Origin: Sulfurospirillum arcachonense DSM 9755
GTDB taxonomy: Bacteria; Campylobacterota; Campylobacteria; Campylobacterales; Sulfurospirillaceae
Assembly (NCBI RefSeq): GCF_000597725.1
Contig: NZ_JFBL01000002.1
Span: 1 to 64,000 of the forward strand
DNA length: 64,000 nucleotides
Reading direction: 5' to 3'
Made by a program: the position numbers and the translations under genes. This document shows positions 46,348 to 54,798 of the stretch, in pieces. The notes under the pieces were generated by a model. It did not search any database. It had not been told where the DNA came from and saw only the letters and a program-made list of their open reading frames with translations. Positions within the stretch are counted from its first letter, which is position 1; every line of letters starts with the position of its first letter.

Positions 46348-47232
46348 ATGAAAAATTTAATTATTATCTTGTTTTTAATCAGCTCGCTTTTTGCAAATCC
46401 TTGGTGTCCTATAACAGGGCTTAAAATATCGGAGCATTTAGAGACTTCCTACCAAGCAAAACTAGAAGCCAATGATGTGCTAAGAGTTTATAGCTCAGTG
46501 TACGCACTTTTAGAAGATATGGAAAATTACGGGGTATATGATATAAAAGCGTATGATGTAAAATCAAAAACATATATACATGTAAAAGAAGAAGATTTAG
46601 AAGAGGCAAAAAAGTCTTTACATGTAAAGCAAAAACAGATGCGTGAGGTTTATAAAAAAAGAGCCTATCCTATGGGAAAAAAGCTTTATGAAAAGAGATG
46701 CCCAAAAGATATAGATATAGAAGAGTTTTTAGAAATAAGTGACTTAAAAGAAGTACTACAACAAAGATGTGATTTAAAAGATGAAACCTATCTGCATGCG
46801 ACTGCTGTTTATCTGTGGGATGTCAAAAGAGAAGGTGGCGTGGTAGCCCAAGAGAGCAAAATCCATGTGCATGAAGATGAAAAATGTCCTATATGTGGTA
46901 TGTATGTGTATAAGTACCCAAGATGGGCAGCGCAGATTTATTATGTAGATAAACACTACTCATTTGATGGAGTAAAAGACTTGATGAAGTACTATTTTGA
47001 ACATCAAAAAGGTATTACAAAAATCCTTGTGAGTGACTACTACTCACAACATGCTATAGATGGGTATAAAGCATATTATGTGATTGGAAGCGATAAGTAT
47101 GGACCTATGGGACATGAACTGATTCCTTTTATCAACTTAGAAGATGCAAAAAACTTTATGCGTGATCATAAGGGTAAAAAGCTACTCAAGTTTGATAAAG
47201 TCACACAAGAAGATGTTACTAAACTAGATTAG
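46348..47232 (+). CDS. two-domain NosL-family protein
   Basis: About 294 aa. Signal peptide (MKNLIIILFLISSLFA) followed directly by NPWCPITGLKI, a first NosL-like half that has lost one Cys, then the MGKKLYEKRC helical module, then a full NosL domain (KCPICGMYVYKYPRWAAQI, YSFDGVKDLMKYYF, YVIGSDKYGPMGHELIPF). The start is ATG 46348. It converges with and overlaps by 4 bases the membrane-protein gene at 47229. Two palindrome copies 42 bp apart flank the variable linker (46576, 46618). Confidence 0.85.
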   Translation: MKNLIIILFLISSLFANPWCPITGLKISEHLETSYQAKLEANDVLRVYSSVYALLEDMENYGVYDIKAYDVKSKTYIHVKEEDLEEAKKSLHVKQKQMREVYKKRAYPMGKKLYEKRCPKDIDIEEFLEISDLKEVLQQRCDLKDETYLHATAVYLWDVKREGGVVAQESKIHVHEDEKCPICGMYVYKYPRWAAQIYYVDKHYSFDGVKDLMKYYFEHQKGITKILVSDYYSQHAIDGYKAYYVIGSDKYGPMGHELIPFINLEDAKNFMRDHKGKKLLKFDKVTQEDVTKLD

Positions 47233-48206
47233 AGCCAGACCCCATTTTTGATATAAAAGACTACAGGATACGCTGTTATAATAGCTGTGTATAAAGTGTT
47301 AAAGAATAAAGATACTTTATAATAACTTTTAGAATGATGAGGTTTCAAAAGAGAGAGTATCGAGCCACTTATACCGCTAAAGGTGCCAATAAAAAGAGTC
47401 ACATACAAAAGATAACCTACATAATGATACTCTTTTTGTAAGAAACAAAATGGACAGTGATGTGTTGGTAACTCATATATATAAGTACAAAAAAACAGTA
47501 TTAAAGAGATAATAGAAACTATAAAAAAGACTAAATTACTAAAGAAAAAGAACAGTTCAGACTTAAGAAAAAATGAGACTAGATAGAGAAAAAAAGTTGC
47601 GTAAAAAATAGTAATAATGATGTTATTTGGTATCATAAAAATAACTGAAAAAGATGAAGCTGAAGCTACAGAAAAAAGAGTTCCACAACAACTCACTATT
47701 TTATCTACATCCAAAGAAGCAAAAAAAGATATTTCGTAAGCTATCTCGATGATTAAAAGTAAAAAAGCCACTAAAAAGATAGAAAATTTTAGTTTTGTAA
47801 GTGAAAGTTTTTCATCTTGCATATCCTTTACATGTAAAGCTATCCAAAAGCCAAAAACAAAAAGATTTATAATCTTAAAAACAAAAAGCCATAGTCCAAA
47901 CTCTACTGAGTTTACTACTCCAGCTGCACACATTGCCCCTGTAATTACACCTGAAATTTTATCAGCAGTAAATACAAAAAACATAAAAAGAGGAAGTTTT
48001 AAAACAAATATATATTTTATAATTGTAGCTGCTAAGATAGCTTTTTTTTCAAGTGAGTATTGAAGAGAACTTGTACTATTTAAATCCCACTTTTTGACAA
48101 TATTTATACTAATTACAAATGCAAAAAAAGCAAAAACTATAAATATACAATCAAGTATAAGTATAGCTATGGTTTCAGGAGTGAGAAACATCGATGACTT
48201 CTCCAT
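47229..48206 (-). CDS. multi-span membrane protein with CPFC motif, unknown function
   Basis: 325 aa with about eight membrane spans. Periplasm-side or interface motifs are GAMCAAGVVNS, IVSCCGTLFS and THHCPFCFLQKEYHYVGY. The CPFC resembles a thioredoxin-like or VKOR-like redox pair or a metal site. It overlaps the ABC ATPase gene by 32 bases, so it belongs to that operon. I know no named family; a role in copper or disulfide handling with the neighbouring NosL proteins is a guess. One exact palindrome copy at 47828 (ALHVKD). Confidence 0.7.
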   Translation of the reverse strand: MEKSSMFLTPETIAILILDCIFIVFAFFAFVISINIVKKWDLNSTSSLQYSLEKKAILAATIIKYIFVLKLPLFMFFVFTADKISGVITGAMCAAGVVNSVEFGLWLFVFKIINLFVFGFWIALHVKDMQDEKLSLTKLKFSIFLVAFLLLIIEIAYEISFFASLDVDKIVSCCGTLFSVASASSFSVIFMIPNNIIITIFYATFFLYLVSFFLKSELFFFFSNLVFFIVSIISLILFFCTYIYELPTHHCPFCFLQKEYHYVGYLLYVTLFIGTFSGISGSILSLLKPHHSKSYYKVSLFFNTLYTAIITAYPVVFYIKNGVWL

Positions 48207-48858
48207 TTTTAAGCTCTACTATCTTATCTACAAAATCCAAATCAAAAAAGAGTGGATCATGGGTTGCTATGAGTATGGTAGTTGCATCATTTTTAAGTGA
48301 CTTGATAATCTCTATAAAGTCAAGTGAAAGTTTTGCATCTAGATTTGCTGTTGGCTCATCTGCTATGATTATTTTAGGATTGTTTATTAGAGCTCTACTT
48401 ATAGCTACTCTTTGTTGTTCTCCTCCTGAGAGGTTTTTAACGAGTACATCTTTTTTGTCTTCTATACAAAATGTTTTTAAAAGCTCATCTATCCTTTTAT
48501 GAAGTTGCTTTTCATTTGGATTTGTAGGGATCAAAGGTAAGATGATATTATCATATGCGCTCAGAGTTGGGATGAGGTTGTACTTTTGAAAGATAAAACC
48601 AACATTTTCTCTTCTAAAAAGTGAAGTAAAGTTGTCTGGCATTTTCGAGATTCTTTTTTCATCTATTATGACTTCACCAACATTAGGTTTACTAAGAGCT
48701 GCTATGAGTGAAAGAAGGGTACTTTTTCCACTTCCACTAGCCCCTTTGAGTATAACAAGCTCACCTTCTTTAAACTTCAAATCTATCTCTTTGAGTGCAG
48801 TTAATTCATTTGGTTTGTTTACATTAAAAATCTTGCTTATATTTTTACATCGTATCAT
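48175..48858 (-). CDS. ABC transporter ATP-binding protein (MacB/LolD type)
   Basis: 227 aa with Walker A GASGSGKSTLLSL, Q-loop FIFQKYNLIPTLSAYDN, signature LSGGEQQRVAISRAL, Walker B IIIADEPTANLD and the His switch ATHDP. The ANLD form is typical for MacB/LolD/FtsE-type partners of FtsX-fold permeases. Its ATG overlaps the stop of the permease gene by 4 bases. Confidence 0.93.
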   Translation of the reverse strand: MIRCKNISKIFNVNKPNELTALKEIDLKFKEGELVILKGASGSGKSTLLSLIAALSKPNVGEVIIDEKRISKMPDNFTSLFRRENVGFIFQKYNLIPTLSAYDNIILPLIPTNPNEKQLHKRIDELLKTFCIEDKKDVLVKNLSGGEQQRVAISRALINNPKIIIADEPTANLDAKLSLDFIEIIKSLKNDATTILIATHDPLFFDLDFVDKIVELKNGEVIDVSHS

Positions 48859-50036
48859 CTCATTACCTCATCAGCATCCATACTTGCAACTCTCCAAGAA
48901 GGAATAATAATAGCAGCTAAATACAGAGGAATAGTTAGAAAAAAGAGTAAAAATATAGTTTGAACATCGAGTATAAAAGGTAAATCAAAACTAGGTTTGA
49001 GTCTCGAATAGCCTATAAATATCTCTTTTAAGATAGGAGCTTCTAAAGTATATACAAAAAACAAAGAGAGTATAATCGCACTTATAAAAGCAACAAAAGA
49101 GATGATAAATGCTTCATAAAACTTCTCTTGAAGTATGTCATCTATCTTCCAACCGAGTGCTTTTAGTATGCCTATCTCTTTTTTCTCTTCACTACTAAGT
49201 CCACTTGCTTTATCGTAAATTATCATAAAAAATGTAAAAGCAGAGATAACAAAAAGAGCTAAAAACATACCGCTTTTATAATCAAATATATTTTGATAAC
49301 TCACCTTTAAATCACTCTTAGTTATAACTCTTGTATCAGGGTATAAGTTTTTTATTTTTTTTGCGATTGTTGGAATCTCTTCAGGATTAGCAACACTGAG
49401 TACTATATCAGTAGCCTTAGTTTTATCCATACCAAAAATCTCCAATACAAGAGAGCGAGGCATGAGTATGATGTCATTTGATTCAAGTGAAGTTTTACTT
49501 GAAAATGTAGAAGCTATAGGAACTTTTATAAAATCACCATCTGGTTTTATAAAATTGAAGTAGTTTTTATAGTAGTTTTCACTCAAAGCCTTTTTCACAC
49601 CTTGTCCAACAACCATAGAAGAGGTTTTTTCTAGTGCATCAAAATTTACATTTTTAACTATATTGGCAAAACTATTTTTATATTGTTTATCATATGCGTC
49701 AATGCCAACAAGTGAAAAGTTCACTCCAGCTTTTTCAAAGTAGTAGTAACCCCAAATCCTCGGTACAGCACTTTGTACTCCTTGAAATTCTAAGAGTTTG
49801 TTTACTCTTTTTAATTCTATATTTGTTTGACGTCCTGCTTGGAGTTTTTGCACTATAATTTGAGGAAGTGAATCAAGTGTCAGGTTTAACTCTTCTTTGA
49901 TTGAATTTGAGATAAAAAGTATACTTGAGAGTAAAAAGATAAGGGCTGTAAATATAAATAATACAAATAGACTTTTTGTTCCTCGTCTAAAAAGTGAGCT
50001 TACAGCAAAACCTATTAAATAGTGATTTATCTTCAT
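48855..50036 (-). CDS. FtsX/MacB-type ABC permease
   Basis: 393 aa. An N-terminal span (about 18-40) and three C-terminal spans (about 260-285, 320-345, 355-380) surround a large periplasmic domain (MacB-PCD-like). LLFFLTIPLYLAAIIIPSWRVASMDADEVMR shows the usual end of the family. Such systems act as mechanotransmission machines or lipid/lipoprotein extractors rather than classic channels. It is preceded by copy 3 of the structured leader. Confidence 0.9.
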   Translation of the reverse strand: MKINHYLIGFAVSSLFRRGTKSLFVLFIFTALIFLLSSILFISNSIKEELNLTLDSLPQIIVQKLQAGRQTNIELKRVNKLLEFQGVQSAVPRIWGYYYFEKAGVNFSLVGIDAYDKQYKNSFANIVKNVNFDALEKTSSMVVGQGVKKALSENYYKNYFNFIKPDGDFIKVPIASTFSSKTSLESNDIILMPRSLVLEIFGMDKTKATDIVLSVANPEEIPTIAKKIKNLYPDTRVITKSDLKVSYQNIFDYKSGMFLALFVISAFTFFMIIYDKASGLSSEEKKEIGILKALGWKIDDILQEKFYEAFIISFVAFISAIILSLFFVYTLEAPILKEIFIGYSRLKPSFDLPFILDVQTIFLLFFLTIPLYLAAIIIPSWRVASMDADEVMR

Positions 50037-50040
50037 CTAA

Positions 50041-50090
50041 TATCTCCTTTTCAAAGAGCAAAGCCCCTTGAAAATTCCTATCACTAAAGC
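50041..50090 (-). promoter_or_regulatory. structured leader element in front of the ABC permease (copy 3)
   Basis: On the minus strand GCTTTAGTGATAGGAATTTT is identical to the metX leader, followed by a stem of TTCAAGGGGC and GCTCTTTGAA around TTT (50050-50072), ending in AAAAGGAGA. The stem bases differ from copies 1 and 2 but all ten pairs are kept (three G-U). Confidence 0.65.
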
Positions 50091-50109
50091 ATGAAATGAA
50101 ATTTCTGTT

Positions 50110-50418
50110 TTATTCAAGTTCTATCCTTGAAGGAATATTTTTATAGTTTTGTGAGTAATTGTACGTAAATGTTGAAGGAAAATACTCTAAAAGTTCAGGG
50201 CCATTGCTAAAAAGTGAAAAAGTGTCGCTTAGACTTCTGTGCCTTATAAAATTTGCTCCATTGGATATAGCTAAATCAGGAAGGCCTACAGTTTTTACAA
50301 AGTCATTTTTTGTTTGTTCATGAAGATTTGAACTACTATACATGTAAAGGATTTCCATGCTTAAAATACAGGACAGTAAAAATATAAGGGATAACACATA
50401 ATGGCTAAATCTGTTCAT
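50110..50418 (-). CDS. hypothetical membrane-anchored protein upstream of the ABC genes
   Basis: 102 aa with one N-terminal hydrophobic segment (about 7-27) and a polar periplasmic tail (ISNGANFIRHRS ... FSLFSNGPELLEYF). It is the first gene of the ABC/NosL-side operon. The ATG lies 5 bases after a TATAAT box on the minus strand and lacks a ribosome-binding site. No family recognised; a NosL-cluster accessory is an inference from position only. Confidence 0.6.
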   Translation of the reverse strand: MNRFSHYVLSLIFLLSCILSMEILYMYSSSNLHEQTKNDFVKTVGLPDLAISNGANFIRHRSLSDTFSLFSNGPELLEYFPSTFTYNYSQNYKNIPSRIELE

Positions 50419-50423
50419 GTTTT

Positions 50424-50429
50424 ATTATA
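50424..50429 (-). promoter_or_regulatory. -10 box giving a probably leaderless mRNA
   Basis: TATAAT on the minus strand, then AAAAC and the ATG of the 102-aa gene at 50418. It is divergent from the fetB promoter. Confidence 0.6.
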
Positions 50430-50451
50430 CTTATTAATTGTTAAATAAGTG

Positions 50452-50457
50452 TATAAT
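50452..50457 (+). promoter_or_regulatory. -10 box for fetB
   Basis: TATAAT in GTGTATAAT, 22 bases before the ATG at 50480. Confidence 0.5.
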
Positions 50458-50479
50458 TGGAACTAAAAAAAGGAAAACA

Positions 50480-51160
50480 ATGCAAATTATTTCCATAACA
50501 AATCTTTCCTACATGTTAGTACCTTTGCTTTTTGTATCATTTTTTTACTATAAATGGGTCGAAGATAAAAAGGAGATTGCTTATGCAACTTTTCGTATGC
50601 TATCTCAACTTCTACTCATAGGATATGTATTAACATATATTTTTAACTCAAACAATTCATTTTTTACTCTGTTTATTGTTATTGTGATGATAAGTGCTGC
50701 GAGTTTTATAACCCTAAGAAACGTCACTTGTAAAAATAAAAAAGTCTATAAACATATATTTTTATCTATTTTTTTAGGAGGAACAATAAATCTTTTTTTT
50801 GTAGTATTTTTTGTGCTTGATTTAGACTCTTTTAACTCACCTCGTTATGTTATTCCTCTTGCTGGGATGCTTTATGCAAACTGTATGAATGCAGTCTCTT
50901 TAGTAGCTGAAAGATTTGAAAAAGAGCTAGAAACGCAGACTTATAAAAAATCACGTGCTATTGCTTTTAAAGCTGGACTCATACCTCAAATAAACTCTTT
51001 TTTAGCAGTAGGTTTAGTCTCACTTCCTGGGATGATGACAGGGCAGATACTCTCAGGTGTAGACCCAATCATAGCAGTACGCTATCAAATCATGGTAATG
51101 CTCATGATTCTTGGAAGCTCAGGTATTGCTACAGTGACATATCTTTTACAAAAAAGATAA
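50480..51160 (+). CDS. FetB/YbbM (UPF0014) family ABC permease
   Basis: 226 aa with about seven membrane spans. Family landmarks: RMLSQLLLIGYVLTYIF near the N-terminus, LAGMLYANCMNAVSL, and SLPGMMTGQILSGVDPIIAVRYQIMVM. In E. coli FetAB exports iron. The ATPase partner fetA is not adjacent. The start is ATG 50480, which follows AAAAGGAAAA; an upstream in-frame start at 50438 would overlap the promoter. Confidence 0.88.
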   Translation: MQIISITNLSYMLVPLLFVSFFYYKWVEDKKEIAYATFRMLSQLLLIGYVLTYIFNSNNSFFTLFIVIVMISAASFITLRNVTCKNKKVYKHIFLSIFLGGTINLFFVVFFVLDLDSFNSPRYVIPLAGMLYANCMNAVSLVAERFEKELETQTYKKSRAIAFKAGLIPQINSFLAVGLVSLPGMMTGQILSGVDPIIAVRYQIMVMLMILGSSGIATVTYLLQKR

Positions 51161-51817
51161 TTATTTTCTTTTAATTTCAAACTTTTGAGCACGAACAGTT
51201 ATATCTGTAACAACCATTGGTGAAGTTATTACATGTAAAAGAGTTTTAGCAATCTCTTGGGGCAATAGATGAGTATCTTCTTTATCTGATGGTTCAAAGT
51301 TGAGTTCATCAAAAAAAGCAGTTTTTGTCATATCTGGATTTATGTTGGTGACTCTTACACCACTTTTACGTAACTCTTCAAACAAAGCAAGTGAAAAGTC
51401 TCTTAGTCCACTTTTAGTGGCAGTATAAAGTGCAGAAAACTTTGAGTGGCGAGTGGCTTCGATGGAGCTTATATTGATAATATGACCTTTTGTTTTTTTG
51501 AGACTTCTTAGACAAAGGTTTGTTAAGAGGATAGGGGCTTTTAGGTTTACATCTATGATTTCGTTTATTTTTTGAAAACTTATCTCTTCATGAGGCTCAA
51601 ACACACCAAGTCCAGCGCAGTTTACAAGTAAGTCTATGTCAGTAGTTTTTAAAAACTCTTTGAGCTTTACATGTAAAGCTTTTGTATCTTGCAAATCACA
51701 GATTATATCTCCATCATTTCTATTTATAGTAAAAATTTTATAGCCATTTTCTTTGAGCTCAGTACAAATAGCTTTTCCAATACCACTACTTGAACCTGTT
51801 AGTAATGCTGTTTTCAT
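51161..51817 (-). CDS. short-chain dehydrogenase/reductase
   Basis: 218 aa classical SDR: glycine motif TGSSSGIGKAI, NCAGLGVFEPH, catalytic Ser in ISSIEATRHS and the Y-x-x-x-K in ALYTATKSGL. Substrate unknown. Two exact palindrome copies (51229, 51667) are read as LLHVIT and ALHVKL in surface segments. It lies 9 bases downstream of the diguanylate cyclase gene. Confidence 0.9.
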   Translation of the reverse strand: MKTALLTGSSSGIGKAICTELKENGYKIFTINRNDGDIICDLQDTKALHVKLKEFLKTTDIDLLVNCAGLGVFEPHEEISFQKINEIIDVNLKAPILLTNLCLRSLKKTKGHIINISSIEATRHSKFSALYTATKSGLRDFSLALFEELRKSGVRVTNINPDMTKTAFFDELNFEPSDKEDTHLLPQEIAKTLLHVITSPMVVTDITVRAQKFEIKRK

Positions 51818-51826
51818 CTCTTTCCT

Positions 51827-53353
51827 TTAAGCACTTATTGTACAGTTTCTTCCACTTTTTTTTGCTTGATAAAGTGCTTTATCCGCATTAATAAAAAGGT
51901 TGTCATAATCAACAATATCTTTAGAATTGATTGTGAAAATACCAATAGAAATCGTGACTTTATTATACTGCTCATTGTAGAGGTGTTCAATCTTTAATTT
52001 CTCTACATTTTTTCTCATTTTTTCAGCCATTTTGTATCCAAAGTTTTTATTATCAGATTCTACAATAATAGCAAATTCTTCCCCACCTATTCTATGGCAT
52101 AAATCATTTGAGCGTTTAAAAGAATATTTGATTTGATGAGCAACTCTTTTTAAAACATCATCACCTTTTTTATGCCCATAGTTATCATTGTACTTTTTAA
52201 AATTGTCAATATCAGCAATGATAAATGAAATATAGTTGTCATTACTTTGGGCTTTTTGAATTTTTAGTGGAAGGCTACTGTCAAAGTGCCTTTTATTGTA
52301 TAAAGAAGTCAAAGAATCAGTCATAGCCAAAGAGAACATATTGGTTTGTGTTTTTTCTATGATAGTTGCTTCTTTTCGAACAATTTTCAAATAGTAAATT
52401 GCTAGAAAAGCAAATAATAGAATTATTATAAAGGTTATTTTAAAAATAAGCTGCAATAAAAATTTAAATTCATCTGACATATCACACAAAATATAGATTT
52501 TACCTATCTCTTTTCCATGAGCATCTAAAAAAGGTTTACTATTTATATGGTAATGTGCCGAAAAATTATCTAAGCTGGCATGATGTATATTTTCTTGATT
52601 ATTAAGAAGTACTTTTAACTTTTTACTATAGTTATGTATAGAAGAATCAATGATATAGTAGTTCTTAAGCTCTTTGAATTTGACATTCTTTTTGGAGTTG
52701 TCCAACCATTTTTGGTAATTTTCTTTTGAAATATTTTTTTTGTTTATTGTAAAAACTATTTCACTATGTGTTAGTTTTGCAAGTTCAGGGGTTAAGTAGT
52801 CAATCTCTTTTCCTAGTTCTATATATCCAATTATTTTATTGTTTACAAACCAAGGGTAAACAACTCTAAGAGTTAAATTATGAAATATACCAAACTCTAT
52901 ACCTTTTCCAAGACCTCTATTTTTAATCGATGCATTCAGTGTAAAACGTTCAATAAGATCAGAATGTTTTTGAGGATAATGCATCCTCAAGAAGTTGATT
53001 TTTGATGTTTTATGAAAATAAAAATGACTAATTTTATATTGTTTGTTAAATTCTTCAAATGTTTTTTTATAATAGTTATAAAGACCTTCTCTGTTATTTG
53101 ATTGAAATAGTTCTATTGCTTGTTTGTCTTTACTTATAAGTTTTATAAAAGTCTTATAAGTTTTTATATCACTTTTAAATTTTTTATCTAAGAGTTTTGT
53201 TGTTTTTAAAAAAGTATTCTCAGCTATATTAAATGCATGTTTTTTTTGAATGTAATAAAGAGAACCAATAGAAATAACAGCGAGTAGTATTAAATACAAG
53301 AATAGTGGAGGAATCAATTTGTTCACTAATGTATTTCTTTTTATTTTACTCAT
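51827..53353 (-). CDS. membrane diguanylate cyclase with periplasmic sensor
   Basis: 508 aa. Membrane spans at about 12-34 and 300-325 enclose a long periplasmic double-Cache-like sensor (HFYFHKTSKINFLRMH, WFVNNKIIGYIELGKEID). The C-terminal GGDEF domain starts at MTDSLTSLYNKRHFD and has an intact active site, CHRIGGEEFAIIV. It should make c-di-GMP in response to an external signal. This opposes the several phosphodiesterases in the window. Confidence 0.93.
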   Translation of the reverse strand: MSKIKRNTLVNKLIPPLFLYLILLAVISIGSLYYIQKKHAFNIAENTFLKTTKLLDKKFKSDIKTYKTFIKLISKDKQAIELFQSNNREGLYNYYKKTFEEFNKQYKISHFYFHKTSKINFLRMHYPQKHSDLIERFTLNASIKNRGLGKGIEFGIFHNLTLRVVYPWFVNNKIIGYIELGKEIDYLTPELAKLTHSEIVFTINKKNISKENYQKWLDNSKKNVKFKELKNYYIIDSSIHNYSKKLKVLLNNQENIHHASLDNFSAHYHINSKPFLDAHGKEIGKIYILCDMSDEFKFLLQLIFKITFIIILLFAFLAIYYLKIVRKEATIIEKTQTNMFSLAMTDSLTSLYNKRHFDSSLPLKIQKAQSNDNYISFIIADIDNFKKYNDNYGHKKGDDVLKRVAHQIKYSFKRSNDLCHRIGGEEFAIIVESDNKNFGYKMAEKMRKNVEKLKIEHLYNEQYNKVTISIGIFTINSKDIVDYDNLFINADKALYQAKKSGRNCTISA

Positions 53354-53402
53354 TACAGTCCTTAATGGCTTCTATTATACTATATAATTGTGTTTATTGG
53401 TG

Positions 53403-53408
53403 TATAAT
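53403..53408 (+). promoter_or_regulatory. -10 box for the RimB/RimK operon
   Basis: TATAAT in GGTGTATAAT, 22 bases before the first ATG, with AGGAG as ribosome-binding site. Confidence 0.5.
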
Positions 53409-53430
53409 ATATGTCATATAAGTAGGAGTA

Positions 53431-53862
53431 ATGATGAAAAATAAAATTTTGGTTGGAAATATAGAGTGTATTTCAATCTTGGATTTAGAACTATATGATC
53501 TTGATGCAAAAATTGACACAGGAGCAGATTCAAATGCTCTTCATTGTGATAATATATTTGTAGATGATGAAAATTATGTGCATTTTCAACTTTTAGATGA
53601 TGTTCATCCTTCATATTATGATAAAAAAATGAAGTTACCAATATATAAGATAAAAAAGGTAAAAAGTTCAAACGGTGAAGTAGAACATAGGCCCTCAGTA
53701 AAAGTAAAAGTCTCTTTTTTTGGAAAAGAGTATGAAGCTGTCGTTTCACTTACAGATAGAACAAATATGAAATATCCTATGCTAATAGGAAGAAAATTTT
53801 TACAAAATAATTTTTTAGTGGATGTTTCAAAAAAATATTTGTCAAAACAAACAAGGAATTAA
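53431..53862 (+). CDS. retropepsin-like ATP-dependent zinc protease family protein (RimB-like)
   Basis: 143 aa with the aspartic-protease-like motif [12 protein letters not shown] and the second block [10 protein letters not shown]. Members of this family (RimB) are encoded beside RimK-type ligases, act as retropepsin-like peptidases and trim glutamate tails in the system studied. It is the first gene of a five-gene plus-strand operon and lies 1 base before rimK. Confidence 0.88.
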   Translation: MMKNKILVGNIECISILDLELYDLDAKIDTGADSNALHCDNIFVDDENYVHFQLLDDVHPSYYDKKMKLPIYKIKKVKSSNGEVEHRPSVKVKVSFFGKEYEAVVSLTDRTNMKYPMLIGRKFLQNNFLVDVSKKYLSKQTRN

Positions 53863-53863
53863 T

Positions 53864-54796
53864 ATGAGAGTATATATATTATCAAGAAATGAGACATTGT
53901 ATTCAACTAAAAGATTGGTTGAAGCTGCACAAGAAAGAAACTGGGAAGTAGAAGTTATTGATTATTTGAAATGTACTATTGAGATTATGAAGGGTGAATT
54001 AGTCATTAATTATCTTGGAAAAGTTTTACCTGTACCTGATGCAATTATCCCAAGAATAGGAGCAAGTAGAACATTTTATGGGACTGCTATGGTAAGACAT
54101 TTTGAAATGATGGATGTATTTAGTACATCTGGAAATTTAGCAATTGCAAGAAGTAGAGATAAACTAAGAAGTTTACAAATCCTTTCTAAAAATGATGTTG
54201 ATATGCCAAAAACGGTTTTTGCTTCAAATAAATCAAATGCAAAAGACGTTATTGCTTTAAGTGGTGGTGCGCCACTTGTTCTGAAAATTTTAGAAGGAAC
54301 ACAAGGTGTTGGTGTTGTTTTGGTAGATAGTGAAAAAGCTGCAAAATCAGTTCTTGGTGCTTTTTATGGCATGGATGTAAGTTTACTTGTTCAAGAGTTT
54401 ATTGAAGAAGCAGGTGGAGCAGATATAAGAGCTTTTGTAGTAGGTGGGAAAGTAGTAGGAGCTATGAGAAGACAAGGTGCTGAGGGCGATTTTAGGTCTA
54501 ATTTACACCAAGGCGGAAGTGCAAAAGCACACAAACTTACAAGAAAAGAGAAATCTACGGCACTTGGAGCAGCAAAAGCTATGGGCTTAGGAGTGTGTGG
54601 TGTTGATATGATCCCTTCTGCTCGTGGACCACTTGTTATGGAAGTAAATTCATCCCCTGGATTAGAAGGTATAGAAAAATCTACTGGAATTGATATTGCT
54701 GGAGAAATCATGAATTATATAGAAAAAAATGTAATTCCTATGAGTGATACAGTTTCTAAAAAAATTCGAAGAAAAAGAGATAATATTGGAGCATAG
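53864..54796 (+). CDS. rimK: RimK-family ATP-grasp amino-acid ligase
   Basis: 310 aa. Alpha-L-glutamate ligase type: [20 protein letters not shown] at the start, [11 protein letters not shown]-binding [35 protein letters not shown], and the metal site [14 protein letters not shown]. In E. coli RimK adds glutamates to ribosomal protein S6; other members make small peptides. The start is ATG 53864, directly after the rimB-like stop, with AAGGA upstream. Confidence 0.93.
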   Translation: MRVYILSRNETLYSTKRLVEAAQERNWEVEVIDYLKCTIEIMKGELVINYLGKVLPVPDAIIPRIGASRTFYGTAMVRHFEMMDVFSTSGNLAIARSRDKLRSLQILSKNDVDMPKTVFASNKSNAKDVIALSGGAPLVLKILEGTQGVGVVLVDSEKAAKSVLGAFYGMDVSLLVQEFIEEAGGADIRAFVVGGKVVGAMRRQGAEGDFRSNLHQGGSAKAHKLTRKEKSTALGAAKAMGLGVCGVDMIPSARGPLVMEVNSSPGLEGIEKSTGIDIAGEIMNYIEKNVIPMSDTVSKKIRRKRDNIGA

Positions 54797-54798
54797 TT

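Noticed and set aside
45044-50418. Canonical nitrous oxide reductase (nos) operon
   Set aside because: No nosZ, nosD or nosR-like gene is present and the ABC permease is of the FtsX/MacB type.
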